A stretch of 35,288 bases of DNA from Peptoniphilus gorbachii (GTDB taxonomy: Bacteria; Bacillota; Clostridia; Tissierellales; Peptoniphilaceae). Shown one piece after another: positions 1-8,653 of the stretch; within the stretch, counting starts at the first letter, position 1, and each line of letters opens with the position of its first letter. The stretch covers positions 1 to 35,288 of the forward strand of contig NZ_JAFBDH010000012.1 in assembly GCF_016908115.1 (NCBI RefSeq), given 5' to 3'. The notes below the pieces were generated by a model. The model saw nothing but the letters and a program-made list of their open reading frames with translations. It did not search any database and was not told the DNA's origin. The position numbers and the translations under genes were made by a program.

Positions 1-90
1 GTGATTTTTGGTATAACCTATTGTTGCCTACCCGCATAGCGGGTAGTTTTATGTTTCGCACGCGTTGCGTGCTCAACTGACTAAAGTCAC
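1..90. mobile_element. hairpin cluster resembling an IS200/IS605-type element end (partial)
   Basis: Three short perfect hairpins are packed here: an 8-bp stem with 3-nt loop (28-35/39-46), a 6-bp stem with 3-nt loop (58-63/67-72) and TGACT-AA-AGTCA (78-89). They are more GC-rich than their surroundings and encode nothing recognisable. Closely packed hairpins of this kind beside a short TGACTTTAGTCA-type motif are what I would expect at an end of an IS200/IS605 element. No tnpA or tnpB is visible because the window starts here. This is a resemblance from memory, not a match; a structured non-coding RNA or plain terminators remain possible. Confidence 0.3.
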
Positions 91-97
91 AATAATA

Positions 98-128
98 GAA
101 GCTCAAAAATTTGGAGCTTCTTTTTTTA
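98..128 (+). terminator. rho-independent terminator, plus strand
   Basis: A 7-bp stem (gaagctc 98-104 with gagcttc 114-120) is followed directly by seven T residues. It faces plus-strand transcription entering from outside the left edge of the window. Confidence 0.7.
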
Positions 129-145
129 TTTAAAATCTTTTAAGC

Positions 146-176
146 TAAAAAAAGTTCCCACATAAAGGGAACTTTC
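146..176 (-). terminator. rho-independent terminator after brnQ
   Basis: A perfect 9-bp stem (aaagttccc 151-159 with gggaacttt 167-175) has a 7-nt loop. On the minus strand it is followed by a T-run (153 down to 147). It sits just downstream of the brnQ stop codon. Confidence 0.85.
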
Positions 177-193
177 TTTAAATATTTAAATTT

Positions 194-1538
194 TTATACA
201 TAATTTTTTGCTTCAAGTCTTGATTTATTATATTGAAATAGCTTACTTACAGGTTCAACTACAAATATTACAGCTAAACTTGGTAGGAGCCAAGATAAAC
301 CATAGGATGCAAATGGTAAGCTTCCTTCAAAGTTTGTTAAAAATGGTATAGTCATTTTAAATGTACTAGACATTACAGATACAAGTGGTAGACCTACTGC
401 AAAAAATGCTGAAAATTTATAGGAATATTTTGAATATTTTACAAAATTATTTGTAACACCCATAAATATTAAAACTAAGGCAACTGGATATATTACTGTA
501 AGTAGTGGAACAGAAAAGGCAAGCAATTTGTTAAGTCCAAAATTCGCCATTACAAAGGAGAAAAATGTCCAAAGGAAAACCCATCTTCTGTAAGATAATT
601 TGTTGTTAAATAAAGAACAAAAATATTCTGATCCACTTGATATTAAACCTATACAAGTTGTCAAACAAGCAAGTGTAAATATAAGTGCTAATAAAACTAA
701 ACCTGAATTTCCAAGAGCAAGTCTTACTGCCTTAGTAAGAACAACAGCGCCATTTTCAGAACCAGCAAAAGCATTAGATGTAACCATGCCTACTTTAGAA
801 AGCATTACATATACTAAAAATAAAACAGAACCAGCAAGTAAACCAGCCTTAGTAGTGTAACTTGTAACTGTCTTTTTATCTTCTACGCCAAATCTTTTTA
901 TAGCAAGAGTAACAACAAAACCAAAGTTAAGGGCAGCAACGGCATCCATTGTTTCATAACCTGCTAAGAAGCCAGCAACAAGAGGTGCATCTTTATAATT
1001 TCCACTAGCCATAGCCACATTGCTTGGAAGACTCATAACTCTAACAAACATAAAAACTATTAAAAGTAAAAGTGCAGGAGTTAAATACTTTCCAACTCTA
1101 GCAACTAATTTATTAGGCTTTAGACATACCCAAAAAGCAACTGCAAAAAATATTGCTGTGTATAAAAGTCTTGCTAAAGATAAACTAAAAGTTTCAGGTA
1201 CATAAGGTGCTATTGCCATTTCGAAGGGAACAGATCCTGCTCTAGGTATTCCAAGTCCAGGTCCTATAGAAAGATATATTGCCGTGGTAAAAACAAGAGC
1301 AAATACCTTACCTACTCTACTAGAAAGATTTTTTAAACCTTCAGTTTGTCCAACAGCTATAGCCCCAAGGATTGGGAATAAAACCGCCGTTACAGAAAAG
1401 GCTAAAAGGGAAACAAAAGTATTATTTCCTGCTTGATTTCCTAAAAATGGGGGGGAAAATTAAATTTCCTGCTCCAAAGAACAAACCGAAGAGCATTATG
1501 CTCACTTGTAAAAATTGACTTCTTGATAATTTTTTCAT
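194..1538 (-). pseudogene. brnQ: branched-chain amino acid carrier BrnQ, frame broken at a C7 tract
   Basis: BrnQ (LivJ/BrnQ family) imports leucine, isoleucine and valine with a cation across the cytoplasmic membrane through about 12 helices. The true start is ATG at 1536-1538, behind an AGGAGG site at 1544-1549. The N-terminus reads MKKLSRSQFLQVSIMLFGLF, then FGAGNLIFPP, the family hallmark. After codon 29 the coding strand has seven C (1449-1455) where six would keep the frame, and the reading frame stops nine codons later. The remaining frame continues without interruption from that point (SIGPGLGIPRAGSVPFEMAI and on) to the stop at 194. Restoring one base gives a 447-aa protein, the usual family length. 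The break could be phase variation by slippage, a true mutation or a homopolymer sequencing error. An ATG at 1219 lies inside the conserved region and is not the natural start. The gene is controlled by the T-box leader upstream. Confidence 0.85.
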
Positions 1539-1567
1539 TTTTTCCTCCTAAATTTTTAATTTTAGAA

Positions 1568-1783
1568 ATAAAAAAAGCCCTTTGTCATATAGACAAAGGA
1601 CGAAATTCCGCGTTACCACCTTTATTCTTACAAAATGTAAGCACTCTTAACAAGCATCAATCAATGCCGAGTATAAATAACGCCTACTAAAGCGGCAAAT
1701 CTTACTAGGGTTCAGACTTGCATAAAGAAAAATGATTTTCGAATATATCTCCATTATAGGCTTTCACCAAACGCCTGCTCTCT
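1568..1783 (-). promoter_or_regulatory. T-box leader controlling brnQ
   Basis: The minus strand carries the conserved T-box GGTGGTAACGCGG at 1620-1608 and an AGAGAGC motif at 1783-1777 that fits the base of Stem I. It ends in a terminator: 8-bp stem CCTTTGTC/GACAAAGG at 1579-1599, followed by T residues at 1576-1571. T-boxes read uncharged tRNA and let transcription through when an amino acid is scarce. A possible specifier is ATC (isoleucine) at 1736-1734, followed by A, which suits a branched-chain carrier. I have not folded Stem I, so the codon is tentative while the T-box call itself is firm. Confidence 0.92.
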
Positions 1784-1850
1784 AAAAACTTTAATATACC
1801 TACTCTTTTTTTCCAATATTTTTTTATTAATAAAATTATTATTGTTTGCT

Positions 1851-1879
1851 ATTATACGCATAATATTTTTACTTGTCAA
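1851..1879 (-). promoter_or_regulatory. consensus promoter of the T-box/brnQ transcript
   Basis: Minus-strand TTGACA (1879-1874) and TATAAT (1856-1851) are separated by exactly 17 bp. Both hexamers are perfect sigma-70/SigA consensus. Transcription would begin near 1844, about 60 nt before the T-box Stem I. Confidence 0.9.
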
Positions 1880-1917
1880 ATACTTTTTTAAATTTTTTAA
1901 AAAATTTTTTTAAACAT

Positions 1918-1951
1918 AAAAAATTAAGACAAATAATAAAATAACTTAATT
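1918..1951 (-). terminator. weak terminator-like hairpin after hsdR
   Basis: A 7-bp AT-rich stem (aattaag 1922-1928 with cttaatt 1945-1951) has a 16-nt loop and is followed on the minus strand by a short T-run. It lies just past the hsdR stop. It is weak by stability; the hsd transcript may instead run towards the brnQ promoter region. Confidence 0.4.
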
Positions 1952-4900
1952 TTAAATCCCAACAAAAACTTCCACAATTTTTCTTATCTTTTCTAAAACG
2001 GATTGTTTTTTCTTTTCCCTTGCCCCATGTCTTCGTGAAGTTGGTGGAATAATACGATCTAAATCATCGCCTATATATTCTACATATCCCTTATTAATAG
2101 ACCTTTCAATAAATCTCTTTGAATCATCCCTTAGATTTTCTTCTTCCACTAACTCCTTAATTTTTTTATTCTTTTCCTTCTTTGCAAAACTATAGAAGGA
2201 CTCGAGAATATCATCAGTATCCTTTAAGTTAGTCAAGTTTGTATTATTTATAAAGTCCATAATTAAATCTTCCTTAGCTCTCGTGCCAAGACTTGACCTT
2301 ATTACTCTTCTCACTTCTGCCTTTATATTTTCAACATCATCATCCTTCTTGGACTTTTCTAAAATCAAAGCCAAAATATAGTCTAAATTTATTTCATCTG
2401 TTTTAAGTAAATCAATTTGAAATTCAAGGTCAGAAAAATCAACTGTATTATCAAAAGAATCGCCCTTGCCCCTGAAGTTAACAATACTTTCTCTAATGTC
2501 AACATAGACGCTTTTCATGTCTTGCATTTGCCTATCTGAAATAATTTTTTCAAAATTTTCAAATTCATCAAAATTTTTCAAAATATTTTCTGTCTTGAGA
2601 AGCTCACCAAAAAGCTCAACAAATTCTTTTTTATCAGCTTCCAAAGAAATTTCTGTTGGCTCAGGAAATTTAGCAACTATTTCATTGCAAATTTCAACAT
2701 AACCCTTTTGAATCTTGCCTGTTTCTTCATCTTTAAAACCATTAATATATTCTTCATAACTTTTTTCCAAAATAATATTTACACTATTTTCATCGCCAAA
2801 AGTTTTTATAGCATCTCTAGTAGCATTTTCCAAATCCCTAAAGCAAACAATATTTCCAAAAGTCTTTACTTTATTTAGAATTCTATTTGTTCTTGAAAAA
2901 GCCTGAATAAGTCCATGGTATCTAAGATTTTTGTCAACAAATAATGTATTTAAAGTAGGAGCATCAAAGCCTGTTAAAAACATTCCTACAACAATAATTA
3001 AGTCCACTTGTTTATCCTTAACTCTAAAAGATAAATCCTTATAATAATTTTGAAACTCATTGCCATTAGTAGAGAAATTCGTTTTAAAATAAGCATTGTA
3101 GTCATTAATTGCCTTTTCTAAAAATTCCTTGGCACTTGAATCCATAGCAGAAACATTAAAATCTTCTTCAGCAATTTCTCCAATGGCCCTTTGTTCTTCA
3201 TTAGCTGCAAAACTATAAATTGTTGCTATTTTTAACCTTTTTTCAGGAGGCAAAATCCTTTGTTGCCTTTCAAACTCCTCATAATACAATTTTGCTGCAT
3301 CAACACTTTGCACAGCAAACATGGCATTAAATCCATTAAGCCTTCTATATTTCAAATCATAAAACTCATTGCGATGTGTTTTTGTATCAAAAACCTTGAG
3401 AATATACTTTGTAATTTCACTTATTCTATCTGGATGAAGCAACATTTTATTTTCTAATTTTTTTAGTTTATTTTCATCTTCCTCTTTTTCAGCACTTTTA
3501 AATTTAGCCTTAATATTGTTGTAATCAACCTTAAACTTTAATACCTTTCCATCACGAATGGCATCAGTGATTACATAAGAGTGAAGTTGTGCTCCAAAAA
3601 TTCCTGCAGTTGTATCACCACCAAGAGAATTTTCAGGAAAAATTGGTGTACCAGTAAAACCAAATTGGTAGTACTTCTTAAAAGCCTTTCTTATATTTTT
3701 TTGAGCATCACCAAATTGAGATCTATGACACTCATCATAAATAAGAACGCATTGTTTGTCATAAATTTCATGATTCGGATTTTTCTTCACAAACTCATTT
3801 AATTTTTGTATAGTTGTAACGACAATTCTATTATCATCTTTTTCGATGCACCTTTTAAGCTCTTTGGTGTCCTTACTTCCATTGACAGAGTCAGGTTGAA
3901 ATCTTTGGTACTCCTTCATAGTTTGATAGTCAAGATCCTTCCTATCAACAACAAAAAATACCTTGTCAATAAAATCCAAATTAGTAGCAAGCCTTGCAGC
4001 CTTAAAAGAAGTGAGCGTCTTACCAGATCCAGTAGTGTGCCAAATAAATCCACCAGCTTCTGGTCTGCCAAACTTTTTCGCCTCATAACTAGACCTTATC
4101 TTCCATAAAATTCTTTCAGTCGCAGCAATTTGATATGGACGCATAATAAGAAGAGTATTGTTGACATCAAAAACACAATACTTAGTAAGAACTTCAAGAA
4201 CAACACGTTTTTCAAAAAAAGTTTTAGTAAAATCCTCTAAGTCACAAATAACTTTATTCTTGGCATCAGCCCACTCGCAAGTGAACTCATAATTGTTTTT
4301 ATTTTGAGCCGTAGTGTTTGCAAAATACCTAGTGTAAGTCCCATTAGAAATAACAAAAATTTGTACAAACTTATAGAGAGAATTATCACTATTAAAACTT
4401 TCCTTGCTATACCTATGAATTTGGTTAAAAGCCTCGTGTAAATTTACACCTCTTTTTTTAAGTTCAATGTGAACAAGGGGCAGACCATTTACTAAAATAG
4501 TAACATCATAGCGATTTTGATTTTTGCCCTGTCCCCTCACCTGATTAGTAACCTGCAAGAAATTATTGTGAATATTCTTCTTGTCAATGATCTTAATGTT
4601 TTGCAAATGACCATCATTAAAGACAAAATCATAAATATAATCTTCTTGAATCTTCCTAGTCTTTTCAACCATTCCATCATTAGGAGCATCTAAATATTCA
4701 AGTAAAAATCTCTCCCACTCATCTTGAGAAAAAGAAACATTATTTAATTTTTCAATTTGAATCTTTAAATTTTTGTATAAATCTTCATTAGAACTTATCT
4801 TTATAAATTCATAACCTTGAGACCTTAAATTATCAATTAACTTTCTTTCAAGTTCACTTTCACTTTGATAGGAAGATTCTCTAAAACTTGTATCCTTTTT

Positions 4901-4975
4901 AAAATTCGCTAAAATTATTCCATTTGTCATTTCAGCAATAGTTGACCTGCCATAATTTGTGGTTTTTTCGGACAT
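1952..4975 (-). CDS. hsdR: type I restriction enzyme, endonuclease/translocase subunit HsdR
   Basis: HsdR is the motor and nuclease of a type I restriction complex: it binds the HsdM2S core, translocates unmethylated DNA using ATP and cuts far from the site. The 1007-aa protein has an N-terminal PD-(D/E)xK-like nuclease with D157, E171 and K173 (HIELKK). The helicase Walker A GSGKT is at 316-320, with the DECH box at 414-417 and later SF2 motifs around FLTGFDAPTLNTL and QAFSRTNR. The size and domain order are those of the family and no break is seen. Start ATG 4975 has an AAAGGAG site. The gene begins 12 nt after the hsdS stop, as the last gene of hsdM-hsdS-hsdR. Confidence 0.97.
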   Translation of the reverse strand: MSEKTTNYGRSTIAEMTNGIILANFKKDTSFRESSYQSESELERKLIDNLRSQGYEFIKISSNEDLYKNLKIQIEKLNNVSFSQDEWERFLLEYLDAPNDGMVEKTRKIQEDYIYDFVFNDGHLQNIKIIDKKNIHNNFLQVTNQVRGQGKNQNRYDVTILVNGLPLVHIELKKRGVNLHEAFNQIHRYSKESFNSDNSLYKFVQIFVISNGTYTRYFANTTAQNKNNYEFTCEWADAKNKVICDLEDFTKTFFEKRVVLEVLTKYCVFDVNNTLLIMRPYQIAATERILWKIRSSYEAKKFGRPEAGGFIWHTTGSGKTLTSFKAARLATNLDFIDKVFFVVDRKDLDYQTMKEYQRFQPDSVNGSKDTKELKRCIEKDDNRIVVTTIQKLNEFVKKNPNHEIYDKQCVLIYDECHRSQFGDAQKNIRKAFKKYYQFGFTGTPIFPENSLGGDTTAGIFGAQLHSYVITDAIRDGKVLKFKVDYNNIKAKFKSAEKEEDENKLKKLENKMLLHPDRISEITKYILKVFDTKTHRNEFYDLKYRRLNGFNAMFAVQSVDAAKLYYEEFERQQRILPPEKRLKIATIYSFAANEEQRAIGEIAEEDFNVSAMDSSAKEFLEKAINDYNAYFKTNFSTNGNEFQNYYKDLSFRVKDKQVDLIIVVGMFLTGFDAPTLNTLFVDKNLRYHGLIQAFSRTNRILNKVKTFGNIVCFRDLENATRDAIKTFGDENSVNIILEKSYEEYINGFKDEETGKIQKGYVEICNEIVAKFPEPTEISLEADKKEFVELFGELLKTENILKNFDEFENFEKIISDRQMQDMKSVYVDIRESIVNFRGKGDSFDNTVDFSDLEFQIDLLKTDEINLDYILALILEKSKKDDDVENIKAEVRRVIRSSLGTRAKEDLIMDFINNTNLTNLKDTDDILESFYSFAKKEKNKKIKELVEEENLRDDSKRFIERSINKGYVEYIGDDLDRIIPPTSRRHGAREKKKQSVLEKIRKIVEVFVGI

Positions 4976-4987
4976 AATATCTCCTTT

Positions 4988-6856
4988 CTATTTTGGAAAA
5001 TTCAAAAGCCTTTCTCTATAATACTCATATTGTTTTTGTCTTAACTCAATCTCTTTAGGTAAACCCTCATTAATGTCATTTACCAATTTGTCAAACTTAT
5101 CGAGAATGGAAACAATGTATTCTTGAACTGCTAGAGAAGGTAATGGTATTTTTATTTTTTCCATTTCATTTATTGATAATTCAATAACTTTTACCCCTCT
5201 TGCAAACTTATTTTTTTGCCTCAATAAGTAATTAGCACCATTAAATACATAAGATAAATATTTTGGATTTTGATTATGCCTAAATATTGCTGCATGACCA
5301 CCAGTTACAGCAACTTTATCGCCTAAATAAGCTACAGTTTTCATAACATCATCTACATTCTCGGAAGTTTTTGCAATAACTAAATCTCCATAATTAACTT
5401 TTTTAAGTTTTTCTATATTGTCTTCACTGACCTTTACTATTGGACTATCAACAAACAAATTATATTTTGTGTAAATATGTCCATAATGAATTGCTCCTAT
5501 ACTTCCGTTTTTATTGAATAGACTTTTTGGCATACCTGTTCCATTTTCGAATACACCAATATCTCCTAACTTCTTCCATTCAACACCTGCAAAGCACACC
5601 CCCACAATATCGCAAGCTTGCTTTAATGTGGCAAAATAACTTCTAAGAGTTATTTTGCGGCGTGCGGCGTGCGGCGTGCTACCACTCTTGTCTTCAAATG
5701 TCAAGAGTTTTTCACGATAATATTCATATTGTTTTTGTCTTTGTTCAATCTCCTCAGGCAACAAACCTTGGGTGTCACAAAGCAGGTCTTGAAACTTATC
5801 AAGAACTTCTACAACCTTATTTTGAATATAAATACCTGGTAGTGGAATTTTATAATTATCTGTAATACCTGTTGATATTTGAGGTAGTTTTCCTGAAATT
5901 GCATTATCTTTGAAATATTTCAAATTATTTTTTAAAATGTAGTATAAAAACTTTATATTTAATTTTTCTTTATCCAAACTTGAATAAGACCACATTTCAT
6001 TTTTATGAGTAAAATCTCCATCATAATATACAAAATCAATATTTCCTCTCGACTTAACTATTACGCTTGGCTTATTTATGATATTTTCAATTCCAACTTC
6101 TTCAGGCGAAAGATTAGCTGTAGTATTTCCACCAGCGAATACTTTAACACTAGAATCTTCCTTATCTAAACTCTTCATTTGCTCAGCGGTTATTTTTATA
6201 CCTCTTTGCCTTAAACATAGTTCAGATATTTTTACAAAACCAAAGGTTTTTAGCTCTTCTAATTGATAGAATTCCTTAGAGAGTTTGGTCAAATATTTTT
6301 CACTTAAAAGCAGATCCCTATAGTACTCATACTGCTTATTTCTTGCCTGTAACTCAGCCTGTAACTCAGCCTGTAACTCAGTAACATAATTTGTGAATTT
6401 GTCAAGTATTTTAACAATTTTTTCTTGTGTTTCTAATGATGGAATTGGAACTTCAAAATTTTCAATCATTGGTTTTCTTATAGATTTCACTGTCGCTGAT
6501 ACTGCAAATTTAGATATATAATTTTTAAAATTTTGTAACATATAATGATAGAGATATCTAGTAATTATATTTTCATTGTTAATATGAATTCTATAAGCTC
6601 TTTGATGCAGTGCATATTTCCCCTCAACATAATGGAAAACTTCACCAATTCCTCCTTCTCCTGGTATAACAATAGCTGTCTCATCAAATTGATAATTATT
6701 ACTCCTCTTTATATCTTTTGATCTTACGTAAAAAGGATAAATGCCATTCTCTTCTTGCTCATTCGTATTTGCTTTTCCAGTTCCAATCTCGCAAACTTCC
6801 CCTAACTTCTTCCATTCTACCTTTTCATTTTTTAATAATTCATCTATCTTACTCAT
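4988..6856 (-). CDS. hsdS: type I restriction-modification specificity subunit HsdS with three target-recognition domains
   Basis: HsdS chooses the DNA site for the methyltransferase and restriction complex. Normal HsdS (about 400 aa) has two target-recognition domains (TRDs), each followed by a helical spacer. This 622-aa protein has three units: TRD1 about 13-135 with spacer 138-185, TRD2 about 205-335 with spacer 340-390, and TRD3 about 424-570 with spacer 572-622. All three spacers share the QKQYEYYR helix motif (NKQYEYYR in the first), and TRD1 and TRD3 both open with VEWKKLG. A 33-residue linker (STPHAARRK...) joins unit 2 to unit 3 and contains a 7-bp tandem repeat that could switch the frame. 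I prefer ATG 6856 over TTG 6862: an AAGGGAG site sits 8 nt before the ATG, and the ATG overlaps the end of hsdM (ATGAGTAA). A fusion of a complete HsdS with a half-HsdS is the simplest origin. Confidence 0.93.
   Translation of the reverse strand: MSKIDELLKNEKVEWKKLGEVCEIGTGKANTNEQEENGIYPFYVRSKDIKRSNNYQFDETAIVIPGEGGIGEVFHYVEGKYALHQRAYRIHINNENIITRYLYHYMLQNFKNYISKFAVSATVKSIRKPMIENFEVPIPSLETQEKIVKILDKFTNYVTELQAELQAELQARNKQYEYYRDLLLSEKYLTKLSKEFYQLEELKTFGFVKISELCLRQRGIKITAEQMKSLDKEDSSVKVFAGGNTTANLSPEEVGIENIINKPSVIVKSRGNIDFVYYDGDFTHKNEMWSYSSLDKEKLNIKFLYYILKNNLKYFKDNAISGKLPQISTGITDNYKIPLPGIYIQNKVVEVLDKFQDLLCDTQGLLPEEIEQRQKQYEYYREKLLTFEDKSGSTPHAARRKITLRSYFATLKQACDIVGVCFAGVEWKKLGDIGVFENGTGMPKSLFNKNGSIGAIHYGHIYTKYNLFVDSPIVKVSEDNIEKLKKVNYGDLVIAKTSENVDDVMKTVAYLGDKVAVTGGHAAIFRHNQNPKYLSYVFNGANYLLRQKNKFARGVKVIELSINEMEKIKIPLPSLAVQEYIVSILDKFDKLVNDINEGLPKEIELRQKQYEYYRERLLNFPK
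5631..5658. repeat. perfect 11-bp inverted repeat in the hsdS linker
   Basis: gcaaaataact (5631-5641) and its exact reverse complement agttattttgc (5648-5658) are separated by 6 nt. The right arm runs into the heptamer repeat. It lies inside coding sequence between HsdS units 2 and 3. It could be a recombination or slippage-promoting hairpin, or the remnant of a terminator that once followed a two-TRD hsdS. In the minus-strand orientation no T-run follows it. Confidence 0.75.
5657..5677. repeat. three tandem copies of the heptamer GCGGCGT inside hsdS
   Basis: Three exact copies of a 7-bp unit (plus strand GCGGCGT; coding strand ACGCCGC) lie in a GC-rich island of an AT-rich gene. They encode the TPHAARR part of the linker before TRD3. 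Because 7 is not a multiple of 3, gain or loss of one copy shifts the frame. Reading the coding strand, 2 copies give TAA within a few codons, while 1 or 4 copies give TAG soon after. Only 3 copies (of 1-4) stay open into TRD3. Confidence 0.9.
6345..6380. repeat. three tandem 12-bp repeats in the first HsdS spacer helix
   Basis: Three exact copies of gcctgtaactca encode the repeated ELQA tetrapeptide ([14 protein letters not shown]) between TRD1 and TRD2. The position and 4-residue unit parallel the TAEL repeat of EcoR124I/EcoDXXI HsdS, where two versus three copies change the spacing between the two half-sites of the recognition sequence. Confidence 0.9.
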
Positions 6857-8429
6857 CTTCAAGCTCCCTTACTATTTCATTTATAGAAGCTCTAAGTTCG
6901 TCTATTTTCTTAACAGTTTCATCAATTTCCTTATTAAGGACTTTTATGTCTATTTTTTCTCTTGTGTCTTCCTTTTCTACATAAGTAGAAACTGAAAGGT
7001 TGTAGTCATTTTCTACTATTTCATCTCTATCTACATATCTTGAAAAATATTCCTTTTCTTCACGATTTTTAAATTCTTCAACTATTGTATTAATATTTTT
7101 TTCTTCTAAGATATTGTTGTTAGTTTCCTTTTTAAATTCCTTGCTTGCATCAATAAATAAGACCTTATTTTCTGTCTTATTTTTTGCCATGACGAGAATA
7201 CAAGTTGCTATTGATGTTCCAAAGAAGAGATTTTCTGGTAGTTGTATTACACAGTCTATAAAATTGTTGTCTATTAGATATTGTCTAATAGTTTTTTCTG
7301 CTCCCTTTCTATAAAAAATTCCTGGAAAACATACTATGGCAGCTCTGCCCTTACTTGATAGATAAAAAAGTGAATGCATTATAAAGGCATAATCAGCATA
7401 GGATTTTGGGGCAAGTTTTCCTGCTGGGGCAAATCTTTCATCATTTATAAGTGTTGGGTCCTTATCTCCTATCCACTTTATTGAATAGGGTGGATTGGAA
7501 ACTATGGCATCAAAGGGTTTTTCCTCTTTATGTAGTGGATTTATTAAAGTGTCTCCTCTTTTAATGGAAAAATTATTATAATTTACATTGTGCAAAAACA
7601 TATTCATGCGTGCCAAGTTGAAATTTGTCATATTAATTTCTTGTCCGAAAAATCCCTCGTCAATAATATGCTCATCAAATTGCTTTTTCATTTGCAAAAG
7701 TAGAGAGCCACTTCCGCAAGTGGGATCATATACCTTATTAATATTCTTTTTGCCTTCCATTACAAGCCTTGCCAAGAGCTTTGACACTGTTTGTGGTGTA
7801 AAAAATTCTCCTCCAGATTTACCTGCGTTGCTGGCATAATTTGATATCAAATATTCGTAAGCATCGCCAAAGGCATCTATGTCGTTATTTTTAAAATCGC
7901 CAAAGTTTATTTTATCAATCCCTGTTAATATGTCACATAATCTTTTATTTTTCTCTGCTACTGTTCCTCCTAGTTTGTTACTAGTTGTATCTACATCTTC
8001 AAAGAGTCCTTTTATATCATCTTCTGATTGAAAGCCTATGGCACTTCCTTCAATATCCTTAAATATATTGGCTAAATCTGTATTGAGATTTTCGTTGTCT
8101 CTTGCTTTTTTAACTACATTTTCAAATAATTGACTTGGCAAGATAAAAAATCCCTTATCTTCAACAGTGTCTGGTCTAAAATCTTCTTCTGCTTCTTCAT
8201 CGGAAATTTTAGCATAATCAAATTCTAAATCTCCTGCTTCATGTTCAGCTTTATTAAAAAATTCAGTTATGTTTTCAGAAATAAATCTATAAAATAAAAT
8301 TCCTAAGATATATTGTTTGAAATCCCATCCGTCAACGGCACCTCTTACATCGTCTGCTATTGCCCAAATTTTTCTATGTAGCTCTTGTCTTTGTAGGCTT
8401 TCCTTGTTTTCCATTGTATTTTGCGTCAT
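6849..8429 (-). CDS. hsdM: type I restriction-modification DNA methyltransferase subunit HsdM
   Basis: HsdM transfers a methyl group from S-adenosylmethionine to adenine N6 in the site chosen by HsdS. The 526-aa protein has the N-terminal HsdM helical domain (about 15-150), the GGEFFTP signature (206-212), the AdoMet motif DPTCGSG (235-241) and the catalytic NPPY (312-315). A charged C-terminal helix follows (about 490-526). Length and motif order (gamma-class N6-MTase) are typical. ATG 8429 has a GAGGT site 6 nt upstream; the next Met (codon 6) has none. The stop codon overlaps the hsdS start by 8 nt, so translation of the two is probably coupled. Confidence 0.97.
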   Translation of the reverse strand: MTQNTMENKESLQRQELHRKIWAIADDVRGAVDGWDFKQYILGILFYRFISENITEFFNKAEHEAGDLEFDYAKISDEEAEEDFRPDTVEDKGFFILPSQLFENVVKKARDNENLNTDLANIFKDIEGSAIGFQSEDDIKGLFEDVDTTSNKLGGTVAEKNKRLCDILTGIDKINFGDFKNNDIDAFGDAYEYLISNYASNAGKSGGEFFTPQTVSKLLARLVMEGKKNINKVYDPTCGSGSLLLQMKKQFDEHIIDEGFFGQEINMTNFNLARMNMFLHNVNYNNFSIKRGDTLINPLHKEEKPFDAIVSNPPYSIKWIGDKDPTLINDERFAPAGKLAPKSYADYAFIMHSLFYLSSKGRAAIVCFPGIFYRKGAEKTIRQYLIDNNFIDCVIQLPENLFFGTSIATCILVMAKNKTENKVLFIDASKEFKKETNNNILEEKNINTIVEEFKNREEKEYFSRYVDRDEIVENDYNLSVSTYVEKEDTREKIDIKVLNKEIDETVKKIDELRASINEIVRELEDE

Positions 8430-8513
8430 TTTTCTACCTCACTTTATTTTGTTACCTTTTTATAATGTCTTGAGATTATTTTATTTAATAATTATAAGGT
8501 TTTCCTATTTTAT

Positions 8514-8542
8514 AGGATACCATTTATATTGGGTCCATTCAA
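8514..8542 (-). promoter_or_regulatory. candidate hsdMSR promoter overlapping a small palindrome
   Basis: Minus-strand TTGAAT (8542-8537) and TATCCT (8519-8514) are 17 bp apart. A 6-bp inverted repeat TCCTAT-TTT-ATAGGA (8503-8517) overlaps the -10, as an operator might. A second TATAAT-like box (near 8490) lacks a good -35. No dedicated regulator gene is adjacent. Confidence 0.4.
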
Positions 8543-8604
8543 AGATTAATTTCCCTTTATTATTCTTTTACTGTACTTTTTAATAGATTTTAAAAAAATT
8601 TACA

Positions 8605-8632
8605 AGAAAAAACTGCCGCTTGCACGACAGTT
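8605..8632 (-). terminator. rho-independent terminator of the rnf operon
   Basis: An 8-bp stem (aactgccg 8611-8618 with cgacagtt 8625-8632, one G-U pair) is followed on the minus strand by six T. It lies 22 bases past the rnfB stop. Confidence 0.85.
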
Positions 8633-8653
8633 CCTTAATTTAGATTTTAAAGA

